This document shows positions 37,201-50,741 of a DNA stretch of 64,000 bases, piece by piece. Source of the stretch: Membranipora membranacea (taxonomy: Eukaryota; Bryozoa; Gymnolaemata; Cheilostomatida; Membraniporidae); contig OU612068.1 in assembly GCA_914767715.1 (NCBI GenBank), forward strand, positions 9,360,001 to 9,424,000, written 5' to 3'. Position numbers and translations under genes: made by a program. The stretch's first letter is position 1. Each line of letters starts with the position of its first letter. Below the pieces are notes generated by a model. The model was given only the letters and a program-made list of their open reading frames with translations, had not been told where the DNA came from and did no database searches.

Positions 37201-40200
37201 AAAACAATTTTAATTTGTAACTGTTTATGCAGCATTGAAGGTGATGAAATAACTTGTGCACTTGAGTATTTTGGTCAGGTTTTAGTTGACCTTTTAACCA
37301 TCAAAGCCTTTTGACTCATGTTTTGGTCTGGGACTAGAAGACAGAAATTACTTGACTTTATGAGAGGTTTTGAGGGTTAAATTCACAGTTGGGACGCTGG
37401 AAGTTCTATGGATTCGTTTCAGAGATTATTATTTTGAAGTTTTTAGGTGTTAAAAAGACTGCAATTCAGCTGCCTGCATAAGGTATCATACTAAATCAAG
37501 TCTAACTTTTGATTTAAGACTTTGAAAACCAGTGAGCTACAGCCGCCAACAATTTTGGCTACCTGAGTAAATACAAACAGAATCAGCACCTGGTTATTGA
37601 TGGCAGTCAATGCCCCTAAAACACTCAAGAGTGGCAGAGGGCAGAATAATGTGAGAGTAATCCATCATATCACTTACCCTAAATTGTCCAGGGTGAATCT
37701 TTCTGTTCCCTACATGAATATTATCTCCGGTTGTATCCAAAAAAGCTGGAAACGTCCTTTCAAATGGCTTTGTAAATGTTTTTCCGCAGTCAACTCTGAG
37801 CCCCACTTGGTTGCCAGCGACGGTGACGATAATGGTATGCCATTTGTCATCATAGAGTTTGCTGTCAAAGCTAATAGACTTTTTACCTGGTTGAATTTTA
37901 TAATCGCTATAAAATATTGTCACTTTTTCTCGTGAGAGACTAATTCCAAGTTTTAAATGTACACTAGTCTGTGGGATTAAACTAAAGAGGTAGCCATTTT
38001 CCCACGTTGGTGTATCAGAGTCAGGTGATAATTTGAAGGTAGCTAATATTGAGTATTCTTCAGGCCAATAGTTGCAGCGAGTGAATAAATCACTGGCCTC
38101 AAAGTTCAGATTTCCAGCATGTTCGCTGAGCTGATAAGCGTGCAGGCTGTGTTCTTCATCGTAGACTATACTAACTCCACGAGGTAGATTGTAACGATTA
38201 GGTATAGCATGGTTCAGCAAGTAGAGAGGCTTGAGGTCTATAAAAGCAAAAATTCAGTTATGAAACAAAAATACGGTCAATATCAAGAACTGTGTTCTCA
38301 AGAGCCAAGAACTTCAAAGAAACCAGAACCCATACATAACTCAAAACTCTGCTACTCATCGTATAATATGTAACCACTAAAATTTTTGTTCTTCAATAAC
38401 ATTCTATATAACAAGGGACCGGGGAGCGTGTCTAAAATTGCAGGTGGTTTGTGTCTGTGCACAATTTGTCAAAGCACACCAATATATACAGCCCACTGAT
38501 CATACTAAAAAGGCCCCACTCAAGACTCATTGAAAATTTGTGACAATTAACACTTTTCTACTGCACTTGAATGTAGATAGTATTTTGTGATAAGGTAAAA
38601 ATTTGAAAACATCAAAGGATTTGAGTGTTTGTTTTCGTTTTTCAACAGGTCATTATGCTTAGTGAATAAAAGCTTAAATCTTTATTGCATCCGGAGTTGG
38701 CAAGCTTTGTGCCCTAGCTAATATGGTTTTGAGTGATCATCGCATTGCATTCTTGAACTCTCTTGACAATATCCATCAAAACTAAGAATTGCGCACATAT
38801 TGCCAGTTTTCCTATACTTGCTGGCTCTATGAAGGAAAGAGATCAAAGCATTGTTTTCACTCATTAAAGTCAACTACTTTTGCCATGATTTCATTCAGTA
38901 AGCCACAAGAATGAGAATATTCAGAGACAAAAATTTGACTAGCTCTGTTGTACCGTTCAAATTTATAGCATGACACAGGACTTTTCAAACAATTTCCTCA
39001 TCGCCAGAATGAAATCACCTGACTTCATTGCTTGTATCATAAGCATCGTGATATTTATACAACATATTTAACATACCAAGTACACACACCAAGCTTTATA
39101 AATGTACCCAAAAAACTGTTTGTCAATCGTCAACCTCGTTAAGGTTTCTTTAAGTTTTCACTAATTACCTTAATTGCCAACAAAATATAATTTATGTTTG
39201 TTTACAGTTAAAACTTGGGACAAACCACAGTGATTTATATAGGCTTTTTTATCTTCCCTCTCAAAGTTTTAAAAATGATACAGTATACTCTATACACACT
39301 GCATTGTGTGCTCAGCAATTGACAGGTAACTATGATCAAAGCCCTGTCCCCACTGCCGCCATGACTTGTACGGGATACAAAGGATTATAAATCTACCAAA
39401 ATTATACATTCTACGACAACAAAGCAACAAAATGCCTGCTCCGGAAAAAATGAAATTGTGTTTGCCGAATTTTGGACATGGCAGAAAGTTGGGTTGATTT
39501 GTGACGGTAATGACCCTCAGCGGAGTAGGGATAAAACAGGGGAAAGCAGTCAGTTTAGTTTTTGCTTTTTATGTTATATTCGCTCTTATTATGATAGCCA
39601 TGTTATCATGTACTATTTTGAGCGGTAAAAATGAAGTGGATATCTATCTATCAATCTATCTATCTATCTAGTGGGGTGTGCGTCAAAGTTTGGACTAGTC
39701 TCGCCACAGACTTGTGTAACCTGTTCATAGCATAAACAGAGATTACTCGGCTCCCAAGCTTTATTATCTTGTCCTTTTGGTTAGGGGGTAATTGAAAGTG
39801 AGTGTTCTATTGAAATTATATTATATCAGGTACATTGTGATCGGTAAAGTTGAAAGATACTTTATACAATTTAACGGCACCTCAGTTTAGCTCTAATGAC
39901 AGGGCAATCCTCATTGTGCAATCTGCTTAATTGGTGTGATCGTAAACTTGCTCCTAACATAAACTTTATATACAACTCACATACATGCTGATGGGAATTG
40001 CTGAAAATTACACTGTCTCTTAAAACTGGTTCAATTAAAAAGAGGGGATACAGAAATATTTGTCAAGCTGCCTTTGCTTCATGTGTAGTGGCTGTATTGT
40101 AGCTGAAAAAGTAATTACACTGGCTTTATCAGACTAATGAAATTGCAATTGATAATTTACTGAATGAGCGAAGTTTTGATAGGGATCAACGCAAAGACTT

Positions 40201-40658
40201 CAGCTTCTAAAATGTGCCACATAAAATGATGATAGCAAATTAGAAAACTTTTTATCAAAACTGTGACCCTTGACTTGGTTGATAATATGGGTATTTGGTA
40301 CCTGGGACTTGAGACAAATTACCAACTTACAAGAGCTTGATTGAACAATTATAGGGTTTGCATTCCCTCTGTTGTGTAATATTATCAAGACTGAATTATG
40401 TGCGAAGTTACAATAATGACCCCATGCTACGCAACTGAAATACTGTGTGTACTGTATGATCCAAAAACGTCATACATCATAAGATTTAGCCCAGATTAAA
40501 TGCAAAACGCAGAGAATAAAGAAAAAACGTATTGAAAACCAAGTTTCATAACTGAATTTTCTCTTACCTGTGCATGTTCGAATGCTGACAGGCATTGCAA
40601 AGACGATATCAAGTAGAAATATGATGACAGCATTTAATGCCGGTAAATTGTAATCCAT
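28287..40658 (-). CDS. TSPEAR: TSPEAR-like protein: signal peptide, TSPN/laminin-G domain, seven EAR repeats
   Basis: Complete ten-exon gene, 712 aa (minus): 40658-40568, 38237-37678, 35051-34931, 34329-34180, 33751-33574, 32960-32852, 30795-30594, 29852-29566, 29135-28957, 28548-28287 (TGA). Every phase fits. Signal peptide is residues 1-21. The thrombospondin N-terminal/laminin-G-like domain is about 31-230 (LYDDKWHTIIVTV, GLRVDCG). A linker follows, then a Cys-bearing segment (C-x-W...WYD...L.VC, about 258-307). About 330-712 is a beta-propeller of seven EAR repeats (examples FYMAVANLY, HYLAVANHA, SFLAVSNS, SYLIGSNQ, TYLIYANGGG). Human TSPEAR is secreted or surface-associated and has the same domain order and a similar length. 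EAR propellers are thought to bind ligands. Long introns lie between exons 1-2 and 2-3. Orthology versus a sister EAR gene is not proved. Confidence 0.9.
31421..31528. repeat. (GTAT)n microsatellite with a GTAC core
   Basis: About 108 bases of TATG/GTAT repeats with an internal run of GTAC units near 31444-31460. It lies in a TSPEAR-like intron and gives spurious YIHT/CMYV repeat ORFs on the two strands. Confidence 0.9.
35052..37677 (-). other. Long intron 2 of the TSPEAR-like gene
   Basis: 2.6 kb between the TSPN exon and the third exon. AT-rich; I find no nested gene, RNA or clear element. Confidence 0.6.
38238..40567 (-). other. Long intron 1 of the TSPEAR-like gene
   Basis: 2.3 kb with a short (ATCT)n tract near 39645-39671 and no gene that I can support. 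Confidence 0.6.
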
Positions 40659-42727
40659 TATCTTGCTGCTCCAACCTGAACTTCATTGATAGTGATCTTT
40701 ACTCCTTGCTGTCAGAGTCTTTGAAAGATGGGAGCCTTTTTGTGTGATATACTACCAACGTCATAGGCTAGAAGAAAAAGATTGTGATTTAGCATCAGAG
40801 CAACAACAAACCAGTGAGTGAATTATCTCTCAAAGCATTTGACAATGCAATAGCAAGTAAAATATGGGAAACTAAAAAATGTACTCCACAAATGATTCAC
40901 CATCCCTCCAGAATCATGCCATAAGCTAGAGTGAGTGGAGGTCATATATAAAAACAACTTTTAGAAAAAAGTCACCTACCTTTGAAGACAAATCATCGCT
41001 TTCCCTGGTGACGATGTATCTCTTAATCCAGAGTATAATCCTTCGGAAGATATAAATAATACCTTTAAACGTCCTGAGAGCCTTGAAAAAGTGATATATC
41101 CTTTGCTGATGGTTTAGAGCGGGCAGATAATGTTGTTTTTTCAATAAGACGATATTTCACACTGCACAACAGTAGATCAAACAAGTAAAAATGAATTATA
41201 AGTTACTTTCCACCATTATTATATACTGCTTGCGATCTTGATTTATGTTTGAAGACTAGGATAATCTGCGTGGTGGTATTCCACAATCCAGGCACAAACC
41301 TCCAGCCACTAGTGATTGGATACAATGTCTGCATTGACTTTTTGTCTAGCCAATCAGCCGAGTCCTTTTCATTTCATGAATGAACAGCAATTGAGTTCAC
41401 TCTGATTGAAATATGAGAACGCACTTGCTCCTCATCATAATTACAAAACAAGCATTATCAAAAATTAAAAGGAACCATGTCATTAGCAGATTACCATCTG
41501 TGTTGCACCTTGTAGTAAGCCCATCTAGGTAATAATGTTTTCTGTGACTCACAAATTCCCATATGCACAATGGCTTTGCAGCGTCGGCACGTTAACCTTA
41601 GAATATCTTACACATGGAGAATATCAGTTGTTCTATCTTTGCTGTATACCCCTAATCACTTTCCTTGGCCATGTATGATAGAGCCAAATATAAGAAAATA
41701 ATGTAAGCACTACATAACTTATACACTTTTAGGATCTGATAAGACATAGTAAATTATAATTAAAGCAGATTGCATCTCATTAACGTAATTATGAATTATG
41801 CGAATATTATTACGCTGATGGTCTAAATATTGTTGAATTTTCAGATTTTGACAATTTTTCACAAGTTCAGTAAGGGTTTAGGTATGAAGAATTATCATTT
41901 TTGCGCAGTGATAATTCAAACTGCAGCAATAATGGGACCACTAGTGATGAGATTATGTGGAGATAATCTGCAATAAAAAAAAGAGTAAAACCAAGCTGGT
42001 CACACAATGGTAGTGAATCTGCCAAGTATTAAGTTCAGGAACACGGCATTAACCATGTAATTATCAAAAGCTTACTGGGTCAATTAGTGTTTTGTAATTA
42101 CCGTATTCATTTCAATCTAGCTTGTCATGCAACCCTCGGTTTGGATTACGTGTCTATGAAGATAAGATAAAAAAATGTGTCACAGTTTGATATAAAAGAA
42201 GACAGCGTTAGAATTAATTGACTTTGATTTTGTAGCCTTAGAATACCAAATATCATATGAATGAGTCGCCGGAGACCCTCCAACCCTACAGGCAAAGACA
42301 CTGGTCAAACATCGCAAGTATTACATGCCATTCTATTGAGGAGAGCTTTAGGTGAGAGTAAAGCCATGAGAAGTGGCTCTATAAGTGTTGGGGTATAAAT
42401 AATGTTAATTACGCCAAGCTATGCCTTTGATCTTGATGTTACAAAGATTGTGTGTAGCCACTTGTATTTATCACTGGTTTAATTCAATAACATTACAGCG
42501 CTTGATCTTATGTGTTTTTCTTCTCATTGCATGGTGGAAACACCTGTTTGTGGTGCACGCAGTAGCTTGGTTGTTTCTAATAAGCAGACATTCTCTTTAT
42601 GGAGTCAAGCTGCCCAGTTCCATGTCTGTGGTCTTTTGTCTACCTCTCCAATCTATCCATCTTTGTTCAGCGGCAATAGTGAGGGGCGCACACAGTTTTG
42701 AATTAATATAAAGACAAGTATGATGAA
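40659..42727. other. Upstream region of TSPEAR-like gene
   Basis: Should contain its promoter and perhaps a noncoding 5' exon (minus strand). No clear TATA box or exon is identifiable. Short ORFs at 42421-42711 have no recognisable content. Confidence 0.4.
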
Positions 42728-42733
42728 TTTATT
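42728..42733 (-). terminator. Possible polyadenylation signal of Rap1
   Basis: AATAAA on the minus strand about 960 bases past the Rap1 stop. Another lies near 42859, so the exact 3' end is open. Confidence 0.3.
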
Positions 42734-43693
42734 TATCTTTTTATTTGAAGCGAGAGTGAGCTAAGTAATAGTTATCAATAAAATACTATAAAAATGATTA
42801 AGAAAACTACATTTACAAACAATATAAATAGTCGTTACATGCACTATAAACATGGTGGTTTATTGATTAATCTAAGATTCTTTTTAAAAAAATCTTCAAA
42901 GATGCCCGTTACCAAATGATAAACCAGAGAAATATAATTAATTCACCAGTTCAAAAGGAAAGTAAACTTTTCCCAGGTATGTATCGGCGCAAACTACAGA
43001 TTAAAAACACTCGTGCCAAAAGGATGCAAGTGCGTTCAATACACTGAAAGCGCTGAAAAGATTATGATAATCAGTAGCATGATATAACACATAATCATAT
43101 GATTGAAAATAGAGAGAAAGACTGCACCATAAAAGTACATGTCTGTCTGAATTACTGAAGATCCAAATGTAAAAAATAGGTGCGACATTGAATTTAAGAG
43201 AAGACAACTCTAATCTTAGACAATGTGGCGTGAAACTACTGGTCTTTGCTCAAGGTACTATTCCTATAGATTACTCATCTGTCTTAATTCTACAAAAAAT
43301 TTCACACGCAGTGTTTGAAATTCCATGTATCTAATTAAAGACGGAATACTTTGGGGAGATTGCTGATCATTTAGAAATTTACCATTAAACTTGTAAGTAC
43401 AAAATTTAAAAGTTGGTGGAATTCAAACTTTATACTTCTTTCTCGAGTGTGACACACAATGTGCCCGATAAGACGATGCAACAATATGTAAAATAACAAC
43501 AAGGTTATAGAAAAGACAAAACAGGAACAAGTAAAAAGCACGACGTAATACGAGAGGAGAGCTGATGTGTAAAGGTAGCTTGATGACTTATCTGTTGAGG
43601 GGACTCTGTAGAGGAGGATGTATTGCTGCTGTTGAGGTGAGGTTTGGATGCTGACTGGATGATATGAGAATACGTAATGTATGAGGCAGGTTA

Positions 43694-46600
43694 TTACAGA
43701 ATGGAGCATTTCTTCTTTCCACCTCCACTCCTACGCCCTGCTGGTGATTTGCGATTGATCTGTCTAACTAAGTCGAAGAAAATCTGAAAATATAAGGTAG
43801 GAGAGTTACAGCAATGTTAAAACATTACAAGGGTAGCAACAGTAGCAGCCAAGCTATATCTGTAGCTGCACAGGGAATCAATAAGGGAAGGTTTTCGTGT
43901 AACACAATCACAAATACATTCATATATCACGTTTATATCAAGAAATCAGAAATCATAAAAATTTTCATAAGTCTTCAAAAATCAACTATTAGAAAAAAAA
44001 AGTCCAGCTAGGTCATCATACAAAAGATGTCTATGCAAAGGAAGTGGTTATGATCAGAACAAGGAGCTGGATGTAACAGAGAATCAGAATAAGTGAAATC
44101 CTACTGTGTCATGAGGGTCCTTTATAAAGACCATATGAGACATTAAAATATACATACCTGATTGACATTGATTTTCTTTTTAGCGGAGGCCTCCATGAAT
44201 CTTACTCTCCAATCATTAGCTAATCCCTGACCTTGGTCCTTACCAACTACTCTCTCATCTTCAAGATCACACTTATTACCTACTAGCACCATTGGAACCT
44301 ACAGATAAACAATAAGATATACATGGATGATTGGGTAAATAGTTGGAGTACTCCCCTCACTGACACTGAGCAGATTACTCCTTATAATACAGTAGCGATA
44401 ATGCTGATACCAGCAGTGAGAGAATACCAAAATATAGTGGAGTGTAGAATTATACACCTCACTACCAAAACTGACGGTCCTATCGTTTAATGTTTCGTAC
44501 ATGTACTAAACAAAAATTGAACTAGTGTGAAGAAGGAAATATGTTGAGGGCTGACAAAATGTGAGAATTAAACATTGAAATGTCAACATATGGGATGCTA
44601 TCAATTTTCATAGACAACGACTTCCCTTCATTTCAAGGCTTCCAAAGTTTATTAGCATAGTGTAACTTTGTTAGTTAAATAGAGTTCAGAGATGTTTATG
44701 AATTAGTGTGCTGACATAAGATATTTCTCTTTTCCTAAAAAGAAGTAATAGTAAGCCTTGATAATACTCACATCTGGAACATCCTTGACACGGAGAATTT
44801 GGTCTTTGATATCAGTGAGGTCATTGAATGTTGACTGAGCAGTGATTGAGTAGACTAGAATAAAACCCTGTCCATTCTTCATATATAAATCTCTCATTGC
44901 TGTGAATTGTTCCTATAACAAAACAAAAACATGTTGTTGAAACACGATAGCAAATCACCGATGAAGAAATATTTTATCATCTCAAATAATATTCTCAAAG
45001 ATTCTGATGAGCAACCAATTATTATGATACAGGTTCAAGAAAAAACAAATCTGAATACAATAACATTTAGTTAATCAAAGTGATACTAAGCCTGGTTTGC
45101 AGGGAACCCCTTATCTATCTATGATAAACCTTCCGATTTAGCATAGGTTATGACACATGCCTTCGATTCGGCACTTTTATTGGAAATATTGCCTCGATAA
45201 TGGTTTGATACCAAGCAAATAAACTTGAGCCAGATCATATCGACTATCACTGGTCTCTTAGAGAGTTGGGAATTGCCCTCCCCCTTTTGTTGCTCATGAT
45301 TCGGCACTGCTAGCTGAGAGGTCACGTGGCAAATGGGCTTGGTTTGCAAACAGGTCAATTTTCCAAACACTCTCCCCGGATGTGTATTTTGGTTGGGTTG
45401 AGTGAGTTTTCTTTTCATGCATTGGAATGGATGATTTTGTAAACCAAGCCAAAACATGATTCAAAAACCAGTTCTTTCAACCTTTTCCCATGATATGCAT
45501 CCACGGAATTATCCCAGGGGACCCTACTGATGTCTAATTCATTTACATATCATATCACCAACATCCACAACATGATGCGGTGTGACAACTTGCAACATGA
45601 CTTAATTAGTTTGTGAGCTGCACAAACAAACATTAATTTAATATATTACATCATAGCTATCCATTATTAGAAACCCTTTCCTAGGTTTGCCAAAAAACAA
45701 ATAATTATCAAGAATTAGCTGAAACAACCACAAACTAGGCTATATAAACAATTAATCGCTAGGAGGAATTTCATACATCTGCATTTTTGGCACAGGTAGA
45801 GAACTGGAAAGGTTGCGAAAGCTAGCAAAAGAAATAATGCTTCATCATTTATCTTATCACCGAGTAAGGATATACCTTACTCTGTGATCTTATGGTCAAG
45901 TTTATCTCTTCCCAAACTGTATTAAGTAAATCTAAGAGACATTATAAATTATCTTGTGGCACTCATCTGACATTGGGGATGAATGTTTCAAAAAGTACCA
46001 ATAAGGTTGACCACTCAGAGCCAGCCCCCAAAGGTAGTCGGGATGGCGATTGCGGCCGTAGGCGGTCATTCTGGGGGTGATAGCCATCCTGTGGGACCGC
46101 TGAGTACGTTTTGCGTCTCACATGTCAACTTTAACTTCCAAAGCAAAGAATATCACATTCTGTACCAGGTGACAGTTCGTACTGTCAGCGGGGATACTTA
46201 AGAGTGTATTACGTATTCTATATCTGTCTCTTTATGAAGCTAGAGACAAGAACAGTGCAGTATAACAAGTCAACTTTATCATTGTGTCTACATAACAGCG
46301 TAAAGTACACCCACCGTCCCAGCTGTGTCTAAGATCTCCAACATGCAATTCTGTTCATCTACTTCTATTTGCTGTAAAATAGACAATTATCAATAATCAT
46401 AAGAGTGATGAAAGGTGATCATTAGGTGATATCATAATTCTACCTCTAGAGACTGTAAATGGCTACTCAGATGATGTGATACGTCATGGACAATTGTATA
46501 ACATCATAATCAACCTCTTGACATTGTGGCTGATAAAATCATGCGACATTAGTTTTATAGGTGATTCTTATCTGCTATTGCTTTGCTCACTTATTAAACA

Positions 46601-48382
46601 GTTCAAGAAACTGTAGGTGTTTGTCTGATATAGATTTGAGCACTTCAGTAAGGATGCAAGTTTACACGACTGCCAGGTGATGTCCCATTTGCCTCTTTTT
46701 TTATTAGCCGAGAGGATAGCCCCTATTCCATGCACCTGTTGCATCATCTTACTGCCTAACATATCCATCACTGACCTCTCTCAAATCAATTATTACCAGT
46801 GCTGAAGTAATGGGAACTCATAAGCTAATATTACATGCCCCATCTGCCCCTAATGTAGCTATACTACTACATCATGTATTTATTATTATGACCTTTGTTA
46901 TGTTTTTACAACAGACAACCAGCATTTCTCAGAGGGGAGACCTTTGCCAGACAGTATAAAGTTCAACTAGCTATAAACACTTGAGGAATAAGCGGCAGGC
47001 TTCCGGCCATGTTGATATTCAACACTGAGATCAAATGAAATCCACTTCAAGTCATCGAGTCATAGTATGAAACAGTGATTGTGACTCATCCTAAACAAAT
47101 CTATTGCAGTTGCCGTTCATTAACCCAAGGAGTTTGAAAACTGTAAACCCCTGATTAACCTATGAGCGACGAATAAAGCGACAACTATAATCAAATCATC
47201 ACTCTAGACACCACAGCAGTGAAACATACTCAGGTATACAGTAGGCTTATGCCTAGTCTACCTAGGATGTATACTAAATCAGTGACTCTAACACGATTGG
47301 CAGTGTGAACAAGATAATTTTATGACTATTTCATGTACAAAGATGTAGCTTGTATAGCAGTATCAGGGTAAGTGATACATGGCTTGAGATGGAACATCAA
47401 AGACAAGGCCATAAAAAATGAACAGCGGCGATGTCCGTTATAATCAATCCTGTGAAACCTGATTCCAAAAGTGCACAAACCTCAGATCAATCAAACGATA
47501 AACTATGAAACAAGATCTCAGCCTCACAGGTGATCATAGGATAGCGCTTTTGTAAACAATGTAACACACTTACTTTTCGATAACTGTCTTCGATCGTTGG
47601 GTCATATTTTTCCACGAATATTCCTTGAACAAACTGCACAGTCTGTATAACAAATAAATCATATTCACATTAGATAGGTCACTGAAGGCATTAAAAACGA
47701 TTCAACACTTCATTATTTATTTGGTAGGTTCTACTCGCATTTAGATCAATCAAGCTTCTCGCCAAATACAGTAGGCCTACTATGAGTAAAGGTTAGGAAC
47801 TATGGTAATTCTGTCATGACATAGAATGCCATTCAAAATGACAAATTTGCTAGTTTGAGAGCTCAAAATGTGCCAGGATAGCTGATAGTTGGCAGTAGCA
47901 TTATCAGGTGGTTGGTGGCTGATAATGGAATACTACCTCCAGCTAACCTGGCAGATTTCCAAGTTATATGATTGCATATTCGAGGGCTGGCTTAATGGTG
48001 AACACCATACACAAAACACATGTCTATGGGTGAAACCTTCCTACTTGGCTTCAGATTGTGAGCATATTCGTGGATATTAGTTTCCAAATTAAACAATTTA
48101 TGACCATAACAAACTACAGAGCCTAGGAATTACGTGTCATACATCCGTTTGAAGCCAAAATGGGCAACATCAAAGTGTTTAGATCTTTTATTTCGTACCG
48201 CTAAGAATATCAATATTATTTCGCAAAAGAATTCACAGAGGCTCTAATTTCTCTGTGTGGTCAGAGCACCGAACTCAACAAACACAGCAATCATATTACA
48301 GAGGAATAAAGGAGTAATATCATACCAAGGCACTTTTACCGACGCCTCCCGACCCGAGTACAACTAGCTTATATTCTCTCAT
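43694..48382 (-). CDS. RAP1: Rap1 small GTPase, complete
   Basis: Six exons (minus): 48382-48326, 47642-47574, 46371-46315, 44912-44772, 44298-44158, 43783-43694 (TAA). All are multiples of three and join at codon borders, giving 184 aa, the usual Rap1 length. P-loop GSGGVGKSA at 10-18, switch I/effector loop YDPTIEDSY at 32-40 as in Rap1, DTAGT at 57-61 with the Rap-typical Thr61, NKCD at 116-119 and EASAK near 143-147. The C-terminus [10 protein letters not shown] is a polybasic CAAX end ending in Leu, predicting geranylgeranylation and membrane anchoring. Rap1 acts in integrin and cadherin adhesion and junction control. The region just before CAAX is divergent ([10 protein letters not shown]), as is normal for this family. 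Confidence 0.97.
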
Positions 48383-49214
48383 ATTTCTGGTTAATCGTGC
48401 TGAGAGGAAGCCTCGGTGTGTTTAATAGACTATGTTCAAGTAGGTCTACAATAAGAAATTATATAGAATTAGTAGAAAATCATTGCAAAATGTCAAAAGC
48501 CAAACAAGATTCATCGTAAAATGGAATTATTGATATTTCTTAGTTTGATAAACCATCGCAAGAGAGGAGTAGGAAGGATTTACTGTAGGAATTCCCTCTA
48601 GTTTAAACCACAGACTCCACATACTTCAGCGATAAGGTGTGAAATTTAACTGCAAGATTCCTGAGCAAAGAGACACGGATACTCTCTCTCTCTCTTCATT
48701 TTTTAATTAAAGCTCAGTTCAATGCGTGAATACCTCAGCAACACCTATAGTAGTCTCAAAGTGATATACCATATTCACAGATCACAGATCACAGGTGGAA
48801 GTAGAGAGGAGACTACAGCTGGTCCACTATTTAATAATTGTCAATGAGTTCCATATCATTTTGACTGTTGATTCATAACAACATTCTTATTATTATAGTA
48901 TGCCAGCGAGCAGATGAGACAGAATGTCAGGAATTGTAATAGGGTCCTGTCTGTCAATGGTAAGCATGTACTTGACATGTAGTCAACAAGCAAGTATTTT
49001 GTAAGAAGGCTATGTACCAAACCCCAGTCGATGCCGACTGTGTACCGAGCTTGTGAGTGAATAAAAGTTGATAAATAAAACACTGCTTTCCCCATCTGCA
49101 TCTTATAAACATTAATTATAATTCACACAAATTAACAAAGCATAGCTTCCTACCAAGGCCAATCATTATTCTGGAAAAAAAGGTCAGATCAATATGATCA
49201 ACTCTTCTTCAAAA
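48383..49214. other. 5' flank of Rap1
   Basis: Likely 5'UTR and promoter on the minus strand. A CT-rich run lies near 48690. No other feature supported. Confidence 0.4.
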
Positions 49215-49464
49215 CAGGGGGGTCTTTCAATTAGAAACAGCCAAAATCGCAATATTATCGCTCACTCACTGAGTGAGCGATACCTGCTAGGGGTCTCGCT
49301 TTCAGATCGCTCAGTCACTTGATGGAACTATATACAATCTGAGTGAGCGATTTGGGAGCAATTTTCTCTAATTGAAACACCAAGTGAGTGATAATTTTGA
49401 GCGATGTGATAGTGATAACTTGCTCTAGTAAAGGATCACTCTTTCTAATTGAAAGACCCCCCTG
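49215..49464. mobile_element. 250-bp MITE with 23-bp terminal inverted repeats
   Basis: Starts CAGGGGGGTCTTTCAATTAG and ends with the exact complement CTAATTGAAAGACCCCCCTG; the inverted match covers about 23 bases. Inside are several GAGTGAGCGAT motifs, including the palindrome CTCACTCACTGAGTGAG. No coding capacity and no obvious target duplication. CAGGG...CCCTG ends recall hAT-type elements, but this is not proved. It lies upstream of Rap1. Confidence 0.8.
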
Positions 49465-50741
49465 ACTAGGCCTTTTCTTACTACACAACCAATTATTTAG
49501 TGAAGTTACTTACTGCTAACAAAACCGACTGACAAGACTGACTGCTACCCATAAGTACTAATGTGATAGCCTACTATCTTGACAAAGATTGCCAAGGCAG
49601 GTTACTACTATAATTAGTAATTAATTAATACATAAATATAACAGTCTGAGAATTCTAGCTTGAGTGTATAATAATATATAAAAAATCATCAACATCATAA
49701 TTATGATCATCAATCAACCCACCTCTCTCTGCTCTCCCTCTGTAAGGAATTAAAATCAGGCTATGATAGTGAGTGTTCAAAGCAATCTAACTCACATATA
49801 TCCTGAGGTGACCAGTTCAGAAAAGTCTAATCTGTTTTGACAAATCAGTTGAAAACAAGGTAAAACTTCTTAGACTAGCTAGTGAATCAGTGAAATGAAT
49901 GAAGAGAAAAGTGGTCAGAACAACCGGATGTGACCTACATAAATTGCACCTGCGCACACTATTCACATGCAGCTTCTTCGACGAGAAAGCTGTGTGTGGA
50001 GATACAATTATTGATCTTATTTGATTGAGCACTGTTGCATTCCATCAACTGCTGTTCAAGATGATATGAAACACTGCCAGAGTCTTTGAGACGATGATTG
50101 GCATAGGATCAAGCGATATAAAGATGATGACAATGGTTTGCTCTGAAGAGATTGACTTGGCACCAATGGCGGATCTGAGGGGATAACTCTCAGGTTTGCT
50201 TGTAGGAGCAAAGTCTGATCCTCATGATTTCATTGCAACACCTACAGTTCTGATTATATTTTCTTGTTCCATCTTTCTGCCCATACATGGTTTATGACAA
50301 TAATAACTCTGCTAGGCGAAGTATGTTTTTGAGTTACCATTTCCACTACGGTACATAGTAGTCTAGGAATAATTCTCCCACACTTAATTCCTGCCTACAT
50401 GACTATTTAGAGTGAGTGAGTGATTGGACAATATATGGAATTTTTTTCTCAATTGAAGGAAATCAAATTTCAGTTTGTTGTATCTTCTGATACTTTTGAA
50501 CAGTGACTGTGAAATGAGCATCAACATTCACGATCCCCGAAAAAAGGAATGGGTCGAGCAGACCAATGAGTGAGCAGACTGTCTATACCATAAAACCTCA
50601 TGATAAAGTCAAAAGGTTGCAGGGGACATATGAAAGCAAACATGTAAACGCAGTAATTGGCATTCGTTTTATCAAATCTGTCCTACTCTGAAATGAAATG
50701 TTTCTGTTGCCGCACAAGCTGGGCTAGCACATCAGTAGTCG
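49465..50741. other. Intergenic, Rap1-TRPM interval
   Basis: No gene recognised. May hold noncoding 5' exons of Rap1 (minus) that cannot be seen by reading frame. Confidence 0.4.

Noticed and set aside
37597-37935. Plus-strand ORF opposite the TSPN exon
   Set aside because: Shadow of the minus-strand TSPEAR-like coding exon.
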